Part shown: positions 54,163 to 63,066 of the stretch, piece after piece
How positions within the stretch are numbered: position 1 is the first letter of the stretch
Layout: each line of letters starts with the position of its first letter
Assembly: GCA_910584965.1 (NCBI GenBank)
Contig: CAJUDZ010000005.1
Coordinates: 114,770 to 178,769 of the forward strand
DNA length: 64,000 bases
Source of the DNA: an uncultured Lachnospiraceae bacterium
GTDB lineage: Bacteria; Bacillota; Clostridia; Lachnospirales; Lachnospiraceae
Direction: 5' to 3'
Translations under genes and position numbers: made by a program
The notes under the pieces: model-generated
What the model saw: only the letters and a program-made list of their open reading frames with translations
What the model was told of the DNA's origin: nothing
Database searches by the model: none

Positions 54163-54870
54163 TCACACCCCCGCCGCACAGGGCAGAAATACAAAGTTCT
54201 CCTCCGGCCCCGGTCCCTGTCCGGGCGCAAACCGCATAAAATGGCTTTCCGGATCTGTCAGAAGCCATTCTTCCAATGCCGCGCTGTGCCCTGCTTCTTT
54301 CCTTTGCAGATTCGTCAGCGTCTTCGGTTCCTCAAAATACGAAAACAGCAGATTTTCATGCAGGCTGATCAGATGATACCGGTCGCCCTCGATAAGCCCC
54401 TCCCGCATCAGCGCAAAATGATGCGCCATATAGCTTTCCCATTTATCCGGCAAAAGCAGCGCAATCCGGCCCCGGCGCAGAGACGGATTCCTGTCCTTCA
54501 TCCAGTCTTCCGCCGTGTCCGGGACGGCATGATAATAATAGGGCTGCATGCGCACCCACATCCTGCCGCAACGCGGTTCTTCCACCGGCCCCGGCCAGTT
54601 CTGCAGCAGATCCGCCAGCGCGGTGCACAATTTTTCGGGAAGCGGCTCTTCCCCGGCGCCTTCCGCGTATAAAAACAGAAATTTCCCATATCGGTAAAGG
54701 GATGCCGTCAACAGAACGTATGACTCTTTTGCCCGCACAAACGCTTCCCTGCATAATAAAAAGGCGGATTCCGCCTGTTCTTCCGTTACGCCTTCACGCA
54801 GTACCGCCCGGTAACTCACGCGCCTTACTTTCCGCTTCTTCCATTCATTATTTTCCAATCTGATAACCAC
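54163..54870 (-). CDS. Uncharacterised protein upstream of the methyltransferase
   Basis: This is a 235-residue soluble protein I do not recognise. It has an N-terminal charged stretch, Trp/Tyr-rich segments (GRMWVRMQPYYYHAVPD, WESYMAHHFALMREG) and no signal peptide or membrane span. The start would be GTG at 54870 with AAAGGC close by. A TTGACA lies about 115 bases upstream. It probably forms an operon with the methyltransferase gene. Confidence 0.55.
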   Translation of the reverse strand: MVIRLENNEWKKRKVRRVSYRAVLREGVTEEQAESAFLLCREAFVRAKESYVLLTASLYRYGKFLFLYAEGAGEEPLPEKLCTALADLLQNWPGPVEEPRCGRMWVRMQPYYYHAVPDTAEDWMKDRNPSLRRGRIALLLPDKWESYMAHHFALMREGLIEGDRYHLISLHENLLFSYFEEPKTLTNLQRKEAGHSAALEEWLLTDPESHFMRFAPGQGPGPEENFVFLPCAAGV

Positions 54871-55010
54871 GCCTTTCTCTCAGCCTGCGAACTTTGGGCC
54901 TTTCTCTCATGTCAAAGCAGTCTGCTGCATTAACACGCTCCCATCTCATGTAATATACGATATACGCCGCCGGGGCAGTTGTCAATACAAACGGCGGAGT
55001 CAGAACGAAC

Positions 55011-55610
55011 TCATTCCTGACAATCAGAAAAATATAAATATGACAAAATATCGATCGGCCCAAAATAAAAGCACCAAAATTCCAGTACCGCCACGCCTAT
55101 CCACGCGGGACTGTCCGCTTTGAATAATCCGAGCACAGGAAAAGTCAGACAGGAAATAAAAAATATGCCGTGTATCATAAGCAGATATTTCAGATACTTG
55201 TCCGCCTTAGTCCGTTGATTTACTGCCAGCCCTGCAAAGAATGCGGCCAATGACATGACGGCATAACCCAACAGGTCATAATGAAAAAGCAGTCCGCATT
55301 GCTGAAAATCAAGAAGTGCATCGGCCTGTTTCGTCAGATCATCCAATCGAACGGTTGTCAGCTGTGCAAAATACACTAATAAAACAATCGCCGCATAGAC
55401 GGCGGCAAATGCCACGGCAGTATTACCGGCCAGTTTGTCTTTCTTTGCGGAAAAGTGCGCATATCCGCACGTCATCGGCACAAAACTGAATGCAATCAAC
55501 ATGGAAGAAAAATAGCTTCCATTATCAAATCCAAACAACATAGACAGGGCAAAACAGCTTACCGCTATCAGATTAACTGCAGAACTGTACAATCCTATTT
55601 TCCTATTCAT
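55011..55610 (-). CDS. Small membrane protein paired with a TetR regulator
   Basis: This is a 199-residue integral membrane protein with about six hydrophobic helices and no recognised family motif. Its ATG (55610) lies inside the end of the upstream tetR gene (eight-base overlap), so it is almost certainly the target of that regulator. Function unknown; by context a transport, immunity or stress role is possible. Confidence 0.65.
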   Translation of the reverse strand: MNRKIGLYSSAVNLIAVSCFALSMLFGFDNGSYFSSMLIAFSFVPMTCGYAHFSAKKDKLAGNTAVAFAAVYAAIVLLVYFAQLTTVRLDDLTKQADALLDFQQCGLLFHYDLLGYAVMSLAAFFAGLAVNQRTKADKYLKYLLMIHGIFFISCLTFPVLGLFKADSPAWIGVAVLEFWCFYFGPIDILSYLYFSDCQE

Positions 55611-56187
55611 CAATCCGCACCGCCCCATCAAACAAAATGTCAACCAGTTTACTGATATAAGCAGCTCTTTCCTCTGCTTTCGTAAAATCATAGCCAAGTA
55701 ACTGTCTGACTGTTTCACTTCCCAAAAATGCTGTCTGCATGGCGGCAGTCAGCATAAATACAGCCATATTCCCGTTCCCTGCCGGCATATCATTCTTCAG
55801 AGAAAGCGAAAATCCCCGCTGTGTGAGGACCGAATTACAATCCTCCGTATAATTTCGTAAATCGCCCAAAATGGATATGCGGGATATTGCAGAATGTTCG
55901 AACAGAAAATGAAAAACATAGACCGCGCAGGCTCTTATACGTTCTTTATCGGTCTCATAATGCCCTGTCATCCGAAATCCCTCCACCACTTTGCCGATAA
56001 TACGCTGTACACATTCCGTTATCAATTCTTCTTTACTCCCGAAGTGATAGTTGATCAGGCCCAATCCAACGCCTGCTTTCCCCGCAATCGCTCTGGCCGT
56101 AATCTCTTTCACATTACCGTCATGCTGCTCGATCAATTCGGTTGCCGCCTCGATTATGCGGTTTTTTACATCCGTATTTTTATCCAT
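55603..56187 (-). CDS. TetR-family regulator with twin operators
   Basis: This is a 194-residue regulator. The N-terminal helix-turn-helix is seen in ITARAIAGKAGVGLGLINYHFGSKEELI, with a helical ligand domain after it. AAGGAGG precedes the ATG at 56187. Two palindromes lie in and just after its promoter (56198-56212 and 56223-56237), so it should repress itself and the membrane-protein gene that overlaps its end. Confidence 0.93.
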   Translation of the reverse strand: MDKNTDVKNRIIEAATELIEQHDGNVKEITARAIAGKAGVGLGLINYHFGSKEELITECVQRIIGKVVEGFRMTGHYETDKERIRACAVYVFHFLFEHSAISRISILGDLRNYTEDCNSVLTQRGFSLSLKNDMPAGNGNMAVFMLTAAMQTAFLGSETVRQLLGYDFTKAEERAAYISKLVDILFDGAVRIDE

Positions 56188-56197
56188 ACCGCCCTCC

Positions 56198-56245
56198 TTG
56201 AACATTGTTCAATTACATTATATTGAACGGTGTTCAAAAAGTCAA
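56198..56245 (-). promoter_or_regulatory. tetR promoter with two operators
   Basis: On the minus strand TTGACT (56240-56245), 17 bases, TATAAT (56217-56222). The spacer holds TTGAACACCGTTCAA (56223-56237), and TTGAACAATGTTCAA (56198-56212) overlaps the leader. Both are TTGAAC-N3-GTTCAA palindromes 25 bases apart. Bound TetR would block polymerase directly. Confidence 0.85.
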
Positions 56246-56285
56246 CGGTCTTTCAGACATTCTCCTGCCGGCCGCGCTATATTGA

Positions 56286-56315
56286 TTGACAATTACCGGC
56301 CCGTTCCCGTATATT
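56286..56315 (+). promoter_or_regulatory. Promoter of the AraC-family gene
   Basis: TTGACA (56286-56291), 18 bases, TATATT (56310-56315), 47 bases before the start codon. Confidence 0.65.
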
Positions 56316-56361
56316 TAATTCATAAAGCCGACCCGGAATAAAGATGTGCAGGTGAACAGAC

Positions 56362-57273
56362 ATGAAAAATATCCACAGCATTGAATTTCAAACCGGAAGC
56401 AAGGAGGAACTGCTTCCCGATTTCGCAGATGATTTCCCATATATCGCTTCCAGGGCTGAACTTGACAAATATATCGGAGGTTATGTACCGTGGCACTGGC
56501 ACAGAACGGTGGAACTTTTTTACATGGAAAGCGGCAGTCTTGAGTATAATACGCCGGGAGGCAGATTATTGTTTCCTGCGGGAAGCGGCGGCATGGTCAA
56601 TTCCAATGTGCTCCATATGACGAAACCCGTATCAAAGACGGAAAAAAATATCCAGCTGCTTCATATCTTCGATGTTTCCCTGCTTGCCGGAGAACAGGGA
56701 AGCCGGATTGCGCAAAAATATATCGCCCCTGTTGTAACAGCCCCACAGCTTGAACTGATTCCGCTTTTTCCCGGTAATGCGGCAGAGGAAAAAATCTTAC
56801 GGCTGATTTTTGAATCGCTTCATTTTTCCACCGATGAATTTGGATATGAAATAAGACTGCGGGAAGCCCTGTCGGAAATATGGTTAATGCTTTTCGAACT
56901 GTCCCGTCCCATATGGGAGAAACAAGGCGCACAGAACAAAAGCAACGATAAAATAAAGCTGATGATGATATACATTCACGAGCATTACCGTGAGAAAATT
57001 TCTGTCCCCGAACTTGCCGCGGCCGCATACCTGAGTGAAAGGGAATGTTTCAGAGTGTTCCATGACTGCCTGCACACGACGCCCGCGGAGTATATAAGAG
57101 CTTACCGCTTACAGGCCGCCTGTCAAATGCTGGCAAAAGGACGGGAACCTGTCACGGCCGTCGGTCATATCTGCGGTTTGGGAAGCAGCAGTTATTTTGG
57201 AAAAGTCTTTCGGGAATACGCACACTGTACACCGTCAGAATATCGGAGAAAATGGCAGAATAGTGATATATAA
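56362..57273 (+). CDS. AraC-family transcription regulator
   Basis: This is a 303-residue regulator. The N-terminal cupin-like sensing domain has HWHRTVELFYMESGSLEY. The C-terminal pair of helix-turn-helix motifs is seen in ISVPELAAAAYLSERECFRVF and in GLGSSSYFGKVFREYAHCTP. The likely effector is small and unknown. The ribosome site is weak (GCAGGTGA). The HD-domain gene begins 101 bases downstream and may be a target. Confidence 0.92.
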   Translation: MKNIHSIEFQTGSKEELLPDFADDFPYIASRAELDKYIGGYVPWHWHRTVELFYMESGSLEYNTPGGRLLFPAGSGGMVNSNVLHMTKPVSKTEKNIQLLHIFDVSLLAGEQGSRIAQKYIAPVVTAPQLELIPLFPGNAAEEKILRLIFESLHFSTDEFGYEIRLREALSEIWLMLFELSRPIWEKQGAQNKSNDKIKLMMIYIHEHYREKISVPELAAAAYLSERECFRVFHDCLHTTPAEYIRAYRLQAACQMLAKGREPVTAVGHICGLGSSSYFGKVFREYAHCTPSEYRRKWQNSDI

Positions 57274-57373
57274 GGGCAGAAATAAAATATTTTTTCCATT
57301 TGAACCGCATTATAATGATACCTGTAAGTTCAATCAGCACATTTACAGGGATGATATCCTGAAAGGAGTTTCA

Positions 57374-57991
57374 ATGGAATTAAACAAACAGAACGCAGAA
57401 CTGGTATTGAAAGAAGCGTCAGCATCCAATCCGGGAGCATGGACAGATCACTCCCGCTATGTTGCCGAAGCCTGTAAAAACATTGCGTCGCGCTGTAAAA
57501 ATTTATCCGCAGCGCAGGCTTACCTCTTCGGACTGCTGCACGATATCGGACGTTATGCCGGCGTGAGTTCGGAAAAACATCTGATAGACGGTTATCGCTT
57601 CTGCATGGAACGCGGATGGGAAAAGGCGGCACAGATCTGCATATCCCATGCGTTTATGATACAGAATATTAATACTTCTATCGGTAAGTTTGATGTCAGC
57701 GATGATGATTACCTTTTTATGAAAAAATTCGTCGCAGATGCCGTCTATGACGACTATGACCGTCTGGTGCAGCTATGTGACGCACTGGCGATGCCCACGG
57801 GCTTCTGTCTTTTGGAAAAGAGATTTGTAGACGTCACAATACGATACGGCTTTCATCCGGCAACAATAGACAGATGGAAAAAAATTTTAGAGATTAAAGC
57901 ATCGTTTGAAAAGCAGATTGGCGGTTCAATTTATGCCCTGCTTCCGGGCGTTGTAGAAAACAGTTTTTGTCAGGAGGAGATGTTCCCATGA
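57374..57991 (+). CDS. HD-domain phosphohydrolase
   Basis: This is a 205-residue protein with an HD metal site: the first His in WTDHSRYV, the paired HD in LFGLLHDIGRYAG, and a further His in ISHAFMIQN. It probably hydrolyses a nucleotide or phosphate ester. The ATG at 57374 follows AAAGGAG. Its stop overlaps the start of the next gene in an ATGA, so the two are coupled. Confidence 0.85.
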   Translation: MELNKQNAELVLKEASASNPGAWTDHSRYVAEACKNIASRCKNLSAAQAYLFGLLHDIGRYAGVSSEKHLIDGYRFCMERGWEKAAQICISHAFMIQNINTSIGKFDVSDDDYLFMKKFVADAVYDDYDRLVQLCDALAMPTGFCLLEKRFVDVTIRYGFHPATIDRWKKILEIKASFEKQIGGSIYALLPGVVENSFCQEEMFP

Positions 57992-58407
57992 TCGATTTAC
58001 AGGACCGAAGCATTTGTCCCACATTAAAAGATATTGAAAATTATATCCAAAACCCGGTATTCCAGAAGTTCTGTTCGGAAATCAGGGAAAGATATCAGTG
58101 TAAAGAAAAAATGGAATACAGTTCCTGCAGCTGGGAACCCGGATGGAATATCAAATTCAGAAAAGCGGGCAAAAATCTGTGCACCATATATCCGCGGGAA
58201 ACCTTTTTTACGATACTGCTCGTCGTCGGCGCCAAAGAAAAGGAAACCGTCGAAGCCATACTGCCTGACTGTACGGACATTCTGCGGAGCATCTATCAGC
58301 AGACCAAAGAAGGAAACGGGCAGAGATGGCTGATGATCGATTTACAGGACAGGGATTCTCTCTTTAACGACGTATTCCGCCTCATCGACATCAGAAGGAC
58401 GGCCTGA
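57988..58407 (+). CDS. DUF3788-family protein
   Basis: This is a 139-residue cytoplasmic protein. The sequence SWEPGWNIKFRKAGKNLCTIYP and the C-terminal LMIDLQDRDSLFNDVFRLI fit DUF3788, a family of unknown function often found in accessory regions. GGAGGAG precedes the start. It is translationally coupled to the HD-domain gene. Confidence 0.75.
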   Translation: MIDLQDRSICPTLKDIENYIQNPVFQKFCSEIRERYQCKEKMEYSSCSWEPGWNIKFRKAGKNLCTIYPRETFFTILLVVGAKEKETVEAILPDCTDILRSIYQQTKEGNGQRWLMIDLQDRDSLFNDVFRLIDIRRTA

Positions 58408-58516
58408 CCGTTCTTCTGCGCCGTTTTGTCTGCCGGAAACCCGGCGGTTCAATGCAGCCTGTTTTATATTTATTCTGAAAAGAGTCTGCCCAAAGTTCCC
58501 AAGTTGAGAGAAAGGC

Positions 58517-59266
58517 ATGGATATTATTATGGAAAACACAGCACAGATAGGATTCAGGAAAACAGCCGCAATGGTTTTCGGTACGACAGGGCTGTTTACG
58601 GCTCTGTATCTCACAGCAGGGATCGCATTACCACAATTACCGTCCCTTTTGATATTCTGTATACTTGGCGCATTGTTTTTAATGCCCGCCGAATGGTTTC
58701 TGATGTTACGGCAGAGCAGGAAAGACTTTGGTAAATATTCTCTCAGCGCCGCACTGATTGGCCAGGAAAAACAACCCATAATAAAAATACTTTTTTCTGC
58801 ACTGATATTGTTCGGCATGGCGGGCATATTCTCCTTTACAATCCTTTCGCTTGAAAATAGGCTGCTATTCACCTTACGGGAAAGACTGCTGTCGTTTCTG
58901 CCCGTTGGATTTGATTGGAATAACATAGAATACATAAAAAGTTTCCCTGAAAATATCAGACTGGCTACTTGTATCGTATATTTTGCATTGAATGTTTTTA
59001 TTGGCCCCATTACAGAGGAATTTTTCTTTCGAGGATATTTAACGGCCTATAACAGCAAATATGGAAAATGGACACCGGTAATGATAACAATCATTTTTTC
59101 GTTGTATCATTTTTGGCTCCCTTTTCAGAATATTTTTCGCATTTTTGTATTTCTGCCCATGGCATATACCAGTTATCGAAAAAAGAATCTGTACATTTGT
59201 ATGGCTTCTCATATTTTCTGCAATCTGTTCTCAACAATTTCTTTTATCACAGCCATAATGAATTAA
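58517..59266 (+). CDS. CPBP-family intramembrane protease (second copy)
   Basis: This is a 249-residue membrane protein with the CPBP motifs ITEEFFFRGYL, IFSLYHFW and ASHIFCNLF. Its sequence differs widely from the copy at 44601-45449. GAAAGGC precedes the ATG at 58517; an ATG four codons on is possible. It stands alone between DUF3788 and a MerR gene. Confidence 0.88.
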   Translation: MDIIMENTAQIGFRKTAAMVFGTTGLFTALYLTAGIALPQLPSLLIFCILGALFLMPAEWFLMLRQSRKDFGKYSLSAALIGQEKQPIIKILFSALILFGMAGIFSFTILSLENRLLFTLRERLLSFLPVGFDWNNIEYIKSFPENIRLATCIVYFALNVFIGPITEEFFFRGYLTAYNSKYGKWTPVMITIIFSLYHFWLPFQNIFRIFVFLPMAYTSYRKKNLYICMASHIFCNLFSTISFITAIMN

Positions 59267-59457
59267 GCATATGCTGCCGGCCCTCGTTCTGTAAAAGGCT
59301 CTCTGCATATGCTCCCTTAGTTCGGATTATTTTACATATCTCTCTTTATGCTCCTTACCCTATTCATTTTCGCCAATCCCTTTCATGACCGGCACTCCTT
59401 AATTACCATGTCTTCCTGCCTCAACAGGATATTCCTCTGTCTTGGAAGAAAATGCCT

Positions 59458-59488
59458 TTGACTTTACCCTTACGGTAATGTGTATACT
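59458..59488 (+). promoter_or_regulatory. MerR-type promoter with 19-base spacer
   Basis: TTGACT (59458-59463) and TATACT (59483-59488) are separated by 19 bases instead of 17. The spacer holds the palindrome TTACC-CTTAC-GGTAA. This overlong spacer with a central dyad is the hallmark of promoters twisted into register by MerR activators. The MerR gene lies directly downstream. Confidence 0.85.
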
Positions 59489-59516
59489 TTAAGAAAGAAA
59501 AGGAAGGTGATTCTCG

Positions 59517-60338
59517 GTGCTGTCTATTGGTGCTTTTTCAAAAATATGCAAAGTGTCTGCTAAAACCCTCAGGTACTACGCTGAAATAGGGCTTATTCTT
59601 CCAAGTGAAATCAACCCTGAAAACGGATACCGGTACTATGCTATTGAACAACTGGAAACTATGCTGCTTATTATCCGCCTGAAATCCTATCATTTCTCAT
59701 TGGAGGAAATAAAGCGGATTATAGATTCGGAAGAATCGAACGAGGAAACATTGTATTTTGCCCTAACCCGCAAAAAGGAAGATATGGAAAAGCAATTACA
59801 TGAGCAGGAAAAAATTCTTTGCCAGCTGGAGTGCGATATATCGAACTTAAAAAGCGGGAATCCTATCATGTCATATTTGGACGATATTGATGTAGAACTT
59901 GTGGAAGTTCCCATGATGTGCCTGCTTTCTGTCCGCAAAATGGTTCAGGCAGATCATTTTTCGGATGAATACGGCGTTTGTTTTGGGAAATTACTTGGCC
60001 GGATAAAAAAAGAAAATTTAACCGCGGCCAATCCTCCAATGGTCTTATTCCATAACAATGAATTCAGCCCGTTTGGTTTGGATACGGAATTTGCTGTCCC
60101 GATCAGGGAATACGTGACCGGAACGAGAGATTTTAAGGCGGGGCTGTGTTTGAAAACCGTCGTAAAAGGAAGCTATTCCATTTTATCTTCCGTATATGCA
60201 AAGCAGACAAAATGGGCAGAACAGAACGGATATGAATGTACCGGTGCATTGTTTGAGGTATATGTAACAGACCCCTCTCAGGCTGCGGGAGAGGATGAAT
60301 TGATTACAGAAGTCTATTATCCGATCAGAAAAATATGA
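59517..60338 (+). CDS. MerR-family regulator with GyrI-like ligand domain
   Basis: This is a 273-residue regulator. The N-terminal winged helix (SIGAFSKICKVSAKTLRYYAEIGLI, YRYYAIEQLETM) is followed by a coiled coil (about 75-115) and a C-terminal GyrI/BmrR-like effector domain. The start is GTG at 59517, after AAGGAAGGTGA. It activates its own promoter and probably the serine hydrolase gene 21 bases downstream. The inducer is likely a lipophilic drug-like compound. Confidence 0.92.
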   Translation: MLSIGAFSKICKVSAKTLRYYAEIGLILPSEINPENGYRYYAIEQLETMLLIIRLKSYHFSLEEIKRIIDSEESNEETLYFALTRKKEDMEKQLHEQEKILCQLECDISNLKSGNPIMSYLDDIDVELVEVPMMCLLSVRKMVQADHFSDEYGVCFGKLLGRIKKENLTAANPPMVLFHNNEFSPFGLDTEFAVPIREYVTGTRDFKAGLCLKTVVKGSYSILSSVYAKQTKWAEQNGYECTGALFEVYVTDPSQAAGEDELITEVYYPIRKI

Positions 60339-60359
60339 AACGGAGGTGAATGAACCCGC

Positions 60360-61337
60360 ATGAAACAGGAACAAATAACGTCTTTAGAAAACAAAATAAA
60401 AAAAGAATATGAAAACATAGCCGGAATCATCGTACGGAAAAATGATCATACTGTTTACGAAAGTTATTTTAACCAATGTTCGGAAAAGGAACCTGTTCAT
60501 ATCTTTTCGGTGACAAAAAGCATCATTTCCATGTTGTTCGGAATTGCCCTGGATAAAGGCTGTATCAAAAACCTCGATGAAAAGGTAATTGATTTTTTCC
60601 CGAACTTTCAAATCAAGAAAAGCGAAAAAACAATACGGCAAATTACGATCCGGAATCTGCTTACAATGACTGCCCCCTATAAGTACAAATTGAACCCTTA
60701 TCCAAAATATTTTTCCAGTGAAGATTGGGTAATATCCTCTCTTGCCTTTTTGGGCGGACATGGCAGAATCGGAAATTTCAGATATGCACCCATAATCGGA
60801 ATTGATATTTTGTCGGGCATACTGATCAACGCTTCCGGAAAATCCGTTTTAGAATTTGCACAGGACAATCTTTTTTCTCCGTTGGAAATTTCCGTTGATA
60901 AAAGTATTTATTTTCAAAGCAAGGAAGACCAAATCGATTTTTATAAATCGAGGGGCATAAACGGCTGGGTTGCAGACCCTAACGGAACAAATACGGCGGG
61001 CTGGGGATTATCCCTTACAACTATGGATATGGCTAAATTAGGGCAGTTATATTTGAACGGAGGATTCTGGAATGGCCGGCAGATTATTCCGGAAAAATGG
61101 ATTACCGAAAGTACACAGGTACAAAGCGTCTGGAAAACGCGCCGTCTGAAATACGGGTATTTATGGTGGATTATAGATGAAGCAGAACATTCTTTTGCAG
61201 CTTTGGGCGATGGCGGAAACGCGATATATGTCAATCCCAAAAACAGAATCGTGATTGCCATCTCCTCCTTATTTGTTCCAAAAGCTAAGGACCGGATAGA
61301 TTTCATAAGGGGTGAAATCGAGCCTTTATTTAAGTAA
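60360..61337 (+). CDS. Serine hydrolase of the beta-lactamase family
   Basis: This is a 325-residue protein of the class C-like serine hydrolase family. The nucleophile motif SVTK (in HIFSVTKSIISML), the Tyr motif in FRYAPIIGIDIL and the late GDGGNAIYV box are present. There is no signal peptide, so it acts in the cytoplasm. The substrate is unknown; family members are esterases or peptidases more often than true beta-lactamases. GGAGG lies 13 bases before the ATG. It is the partner of the MerR gene and is followed by a terminator. Confidence 0.87.
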   Translation: MKQEQITSLENKIKKEYENIAGIIVRKNDHTVYESYFNQCSEKEPVHIFSVTKSIISMLFGIALDKGCIKNLDEKVIDFFPNFQIKKSEKTIRQITIRNLLTMTAPYKYKLNPYPKYFSSEDWVISSLAFLGGHGRIGNFRYAPIIGIDILSGILINASGKSVLEFAQDNLFSPLEISVDKSIYFQSKEDQIDFYKSRGINGWVADPNGTNTAGWGLSLTTMDMAKLGQLYLNGGFWNGRQIIPEKWITESTQVQSVWKTRRLKYGYLWWIIDEAEHSFAALGDGGNAIYVNPKNRIVIAISSLFVPKAKDRIDFIRGEIEPLFK

Positions 61338-61403
61338 GGGAGGCTATGTATGAGTCAGCCGCTTCATTTTGCTTACAGAACTTCCGAAAGAATGCAGGAA
61401 ACC

Positions 61404-61427
61404 ACGCCGCTAACAATCCAGCGGCGT
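61404..61427 (+). terminator. Terminator after the serine hydrolase gene
   Basis: ACGCCGCT pairs with AGCGGCGT and is followed by TAATTTAT. It lies 67 bases past the stop. The rest of 61338-61613 holds no gene that I can support. Confidence 0.55.
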
Positions 61428-61613
61428 TAATTTATCGGTAAGCGTGCGATTTGACGTTTACGGGTACGAAGTAATTCACCAATTAAAATCCTTATACAAT
61501 CATAGCCTGTTAAAATGTAAGGTCGCCGAAATCCCATGATACCAACGACCCCAACTTACTTTCTTAAAATTCCGATGTGTACTTCTCCGATCTTCTTTCT
61601 TGACACATTAAAT

Positions 61614-61847
61614 CTACTCTCCCCAATAATCCAATGTGTCCTGTGATATAGTAATCACAGTCCAAATCAAACTTATCCCGCAAAGAAGCTCCTAATTCTG
61701 GAAAGTTCTTTAACTTTGCAATACTTTTCGAAATATGCTCCGAAAACTTGTCCGCTCTTTCTTTGCCATACCTGTCTTTTATTTCCTTCTTAATAGCCTT
61801 ACGTTTTGATAAAACAACTCTGAATAAGCAATTTTTCTTCCCGTCAT
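61614..61847 (-). pseudogene. RelE/ParE-like toxin, frameshifted and internally deleted
   Basis: The natural start is the ATG at 61847, overlapping the antitoxin stop, which reads MTGRKIAYSELFYQ. After about 15 codons the family sequence continues one base out of frame (RKAIKKEIKDRYGKERADKF to LDCDYYIT). The C-terminal family ending DTLDYWGE-stop is then met directly, in another frame (61614-61637). So there is a one-base loss near 61800 and an internal deletion of roughly 30-40 codons. No intact toxin can be made. Confidence 0.75.
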
Positions 61848-62065
61848 ATTTTATCCAATTCTTCTTCCACTTCTTCTTCCGAATAGTACCCATTTTCCTG
61901 TACAGATTTCTCTGCCAGATTCATCTTATCCATAAATGTCCTGAAATCACTCTCTTTGTCAGAATGCTGATCCGAAGCTATAAGCTGCTCCACAAAATTT
62001 TCTACTTTGATATAAGATTCCCGCGGAAGAAGATCTATTTTTCTTGTTAATTCCGCTGTGAGCAT
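61844..62065 (-). CDS. RelB-like antitoxin, intact
   Basis: This is a 73-residue acidic antitoxin. The N-terminal half (LTRKIDLLPRESYIKVENFVEQLI) resembles the DNA-binding part of RelB/DUF2281-type antitoxins, and the C-terminal half is acidic and probably binds the toxin. GAGGTGA precedes the ATG. The stop overlaps the toxin start in an ATGA. It remains intact while its toxin has decayed, so it may persist as a solitary repressor or an anti-addiction relic. Confidence 0.75.
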   Translation of the reverse strand: MLTAELTRKIDLLPRESYIKVENFVEQLIASDQHSDKESDFRTFMDKMNLAEKSVQENGYYSEEEVEEELDKI

Positions 62066-62382
62066 ATGAAATCACCTCGCTTTTCTCTCATAAACTTATT
62101 CGATTTTTATATAGCTTATCCAAAAATTCTTTGTATTTGTTCCTTTTTATTATAAGTGATAAATCCTTTTATACAAATCTTTTATGTAGAAATTACACTC
62201 TTGTCCTCTTATAGAATCTTCTCATGAAAAGGTTGCTCATTATGCAATGGCGTTGTCAACATATTCATATAAAACTCGCATTGTTGCAATTCCCATTTAT
62301 GGGTCATTAATTTATCCGCATCATCTATTTTCTCTATTTTTTTATAAATATCCATCCTACTCTTCTTACCTCCAAAAATGCT
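62066..62382. other. AT-rich intergenic region
   Basis: These 317 bases have very low GC and no supported gene. On the minus strand TTGTAT (62171-62176), 16 bases, TATAAT (62149-62154) is a plausible promoter for the antitoxin gene, about 85 bases upstream of its start. Nothing else is seen. Confidence 0.4.
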
Positions 62383-63066
62383 TTATCGTTCCTCCGGCAA
62401 ATACTTCACCAGTTCCTCCACCAGCTCATATACCTTCGTCCCCGGCGCAATGTCAGCAGGCGTTTTCCCCTTGTTCTCACCTATAATCCTTTTCGCATAC
62501 CGTATCGCCAGTTTAGGGTTCCCCTTCTCCATCAAAACATTAAATACATCCTTCATATTCTTCTGATACTTCCCAATCCCCAACTCTCTAAACTTATCAT
62601 TGAGAAACTTGACATACTCAGATCTATGATTGTTTGAAGTATAGTAAGCAAAATGCAAAATAAACCAGAACTCAATACATTCATTACTCCACGCCGCATG
62701 ATACTGTAACTCTGAATTTTCTTGATTCAACTTGTCCACCCGTTCTGCTACACCGTTAAAATCCTTTGCCGGAAAACTGTCCTTATCATACACACACCAA
62801 ATCTGTCCCCTGTCAATCCCATTTTTACGAACATATCGTTCTGCCATACCAATAACCCGCATAGTTTCCGCCGCACAAGGCTCGATTTCAATTAAGACCA
62901 TATCCTTATAAATCGGATTATCCTCTATCAGCCTCTTAAACCCTTCAAAATAGAGCGGTTCCGTTTGTTCCCCTTCGCAAAAAATATAATAGCGGTATTC
63001 CTTTTTCTCCAGATATTCTTTGCGCCTCTGTTTCCGCCACCGAGTCGTCCCGACTTTCTTAGGCAT
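62383..63066 (-). CDS. RloB-like protein (TOPRIM-type nuclease of a defence pair)
   Basis: This is a 227-residue protein of the RloB family. The first motif YYIFCEGEQTEPLYFEGF holds the acidic TOPRIM-like Glu, and the second is WCVYDKDSF, followed by WSNECIEFWFILHF. RloB-type proteins pair with AAA ATPases in abortive-infection systems (AbiL-like). The start overlaps the end of the ATPase gene by eight bases, so the two form one operon. Low GC relative to the core suggests acquisition. Confidence 0.85.
   Translation of the reverse strand: MPKKVGTTRWRKQRRKEYLEKKEYRYYIFCEGEQTEPLYFEGFKRLIEDNPIYKDMVLIEIEPCAAETMRVIGMAERYVRKNGIDRGQIWCVYDKDSFPAKDFNGVAERVDKLNQENSELQYHAAWSNECIEFWFILHFAYYTSNNHRSEYVKFLNDKFRELGIGKYQKNMKDVFNVLMEKGNPKLAIRYAKRIIGENKGKTPADIAPGTKVYELVEELVKYLPEER

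Noticed and set aside
54848..54956. 33-codon ORF (MRWERVNAADCFDMRERP...) ahead of the uncharacterised gene at 54163.
   Set aside because: No ribosome site, basic low-complexity repeat (GAGAGAAAGGC twice), and overlap with the next start; probably leader sequence.
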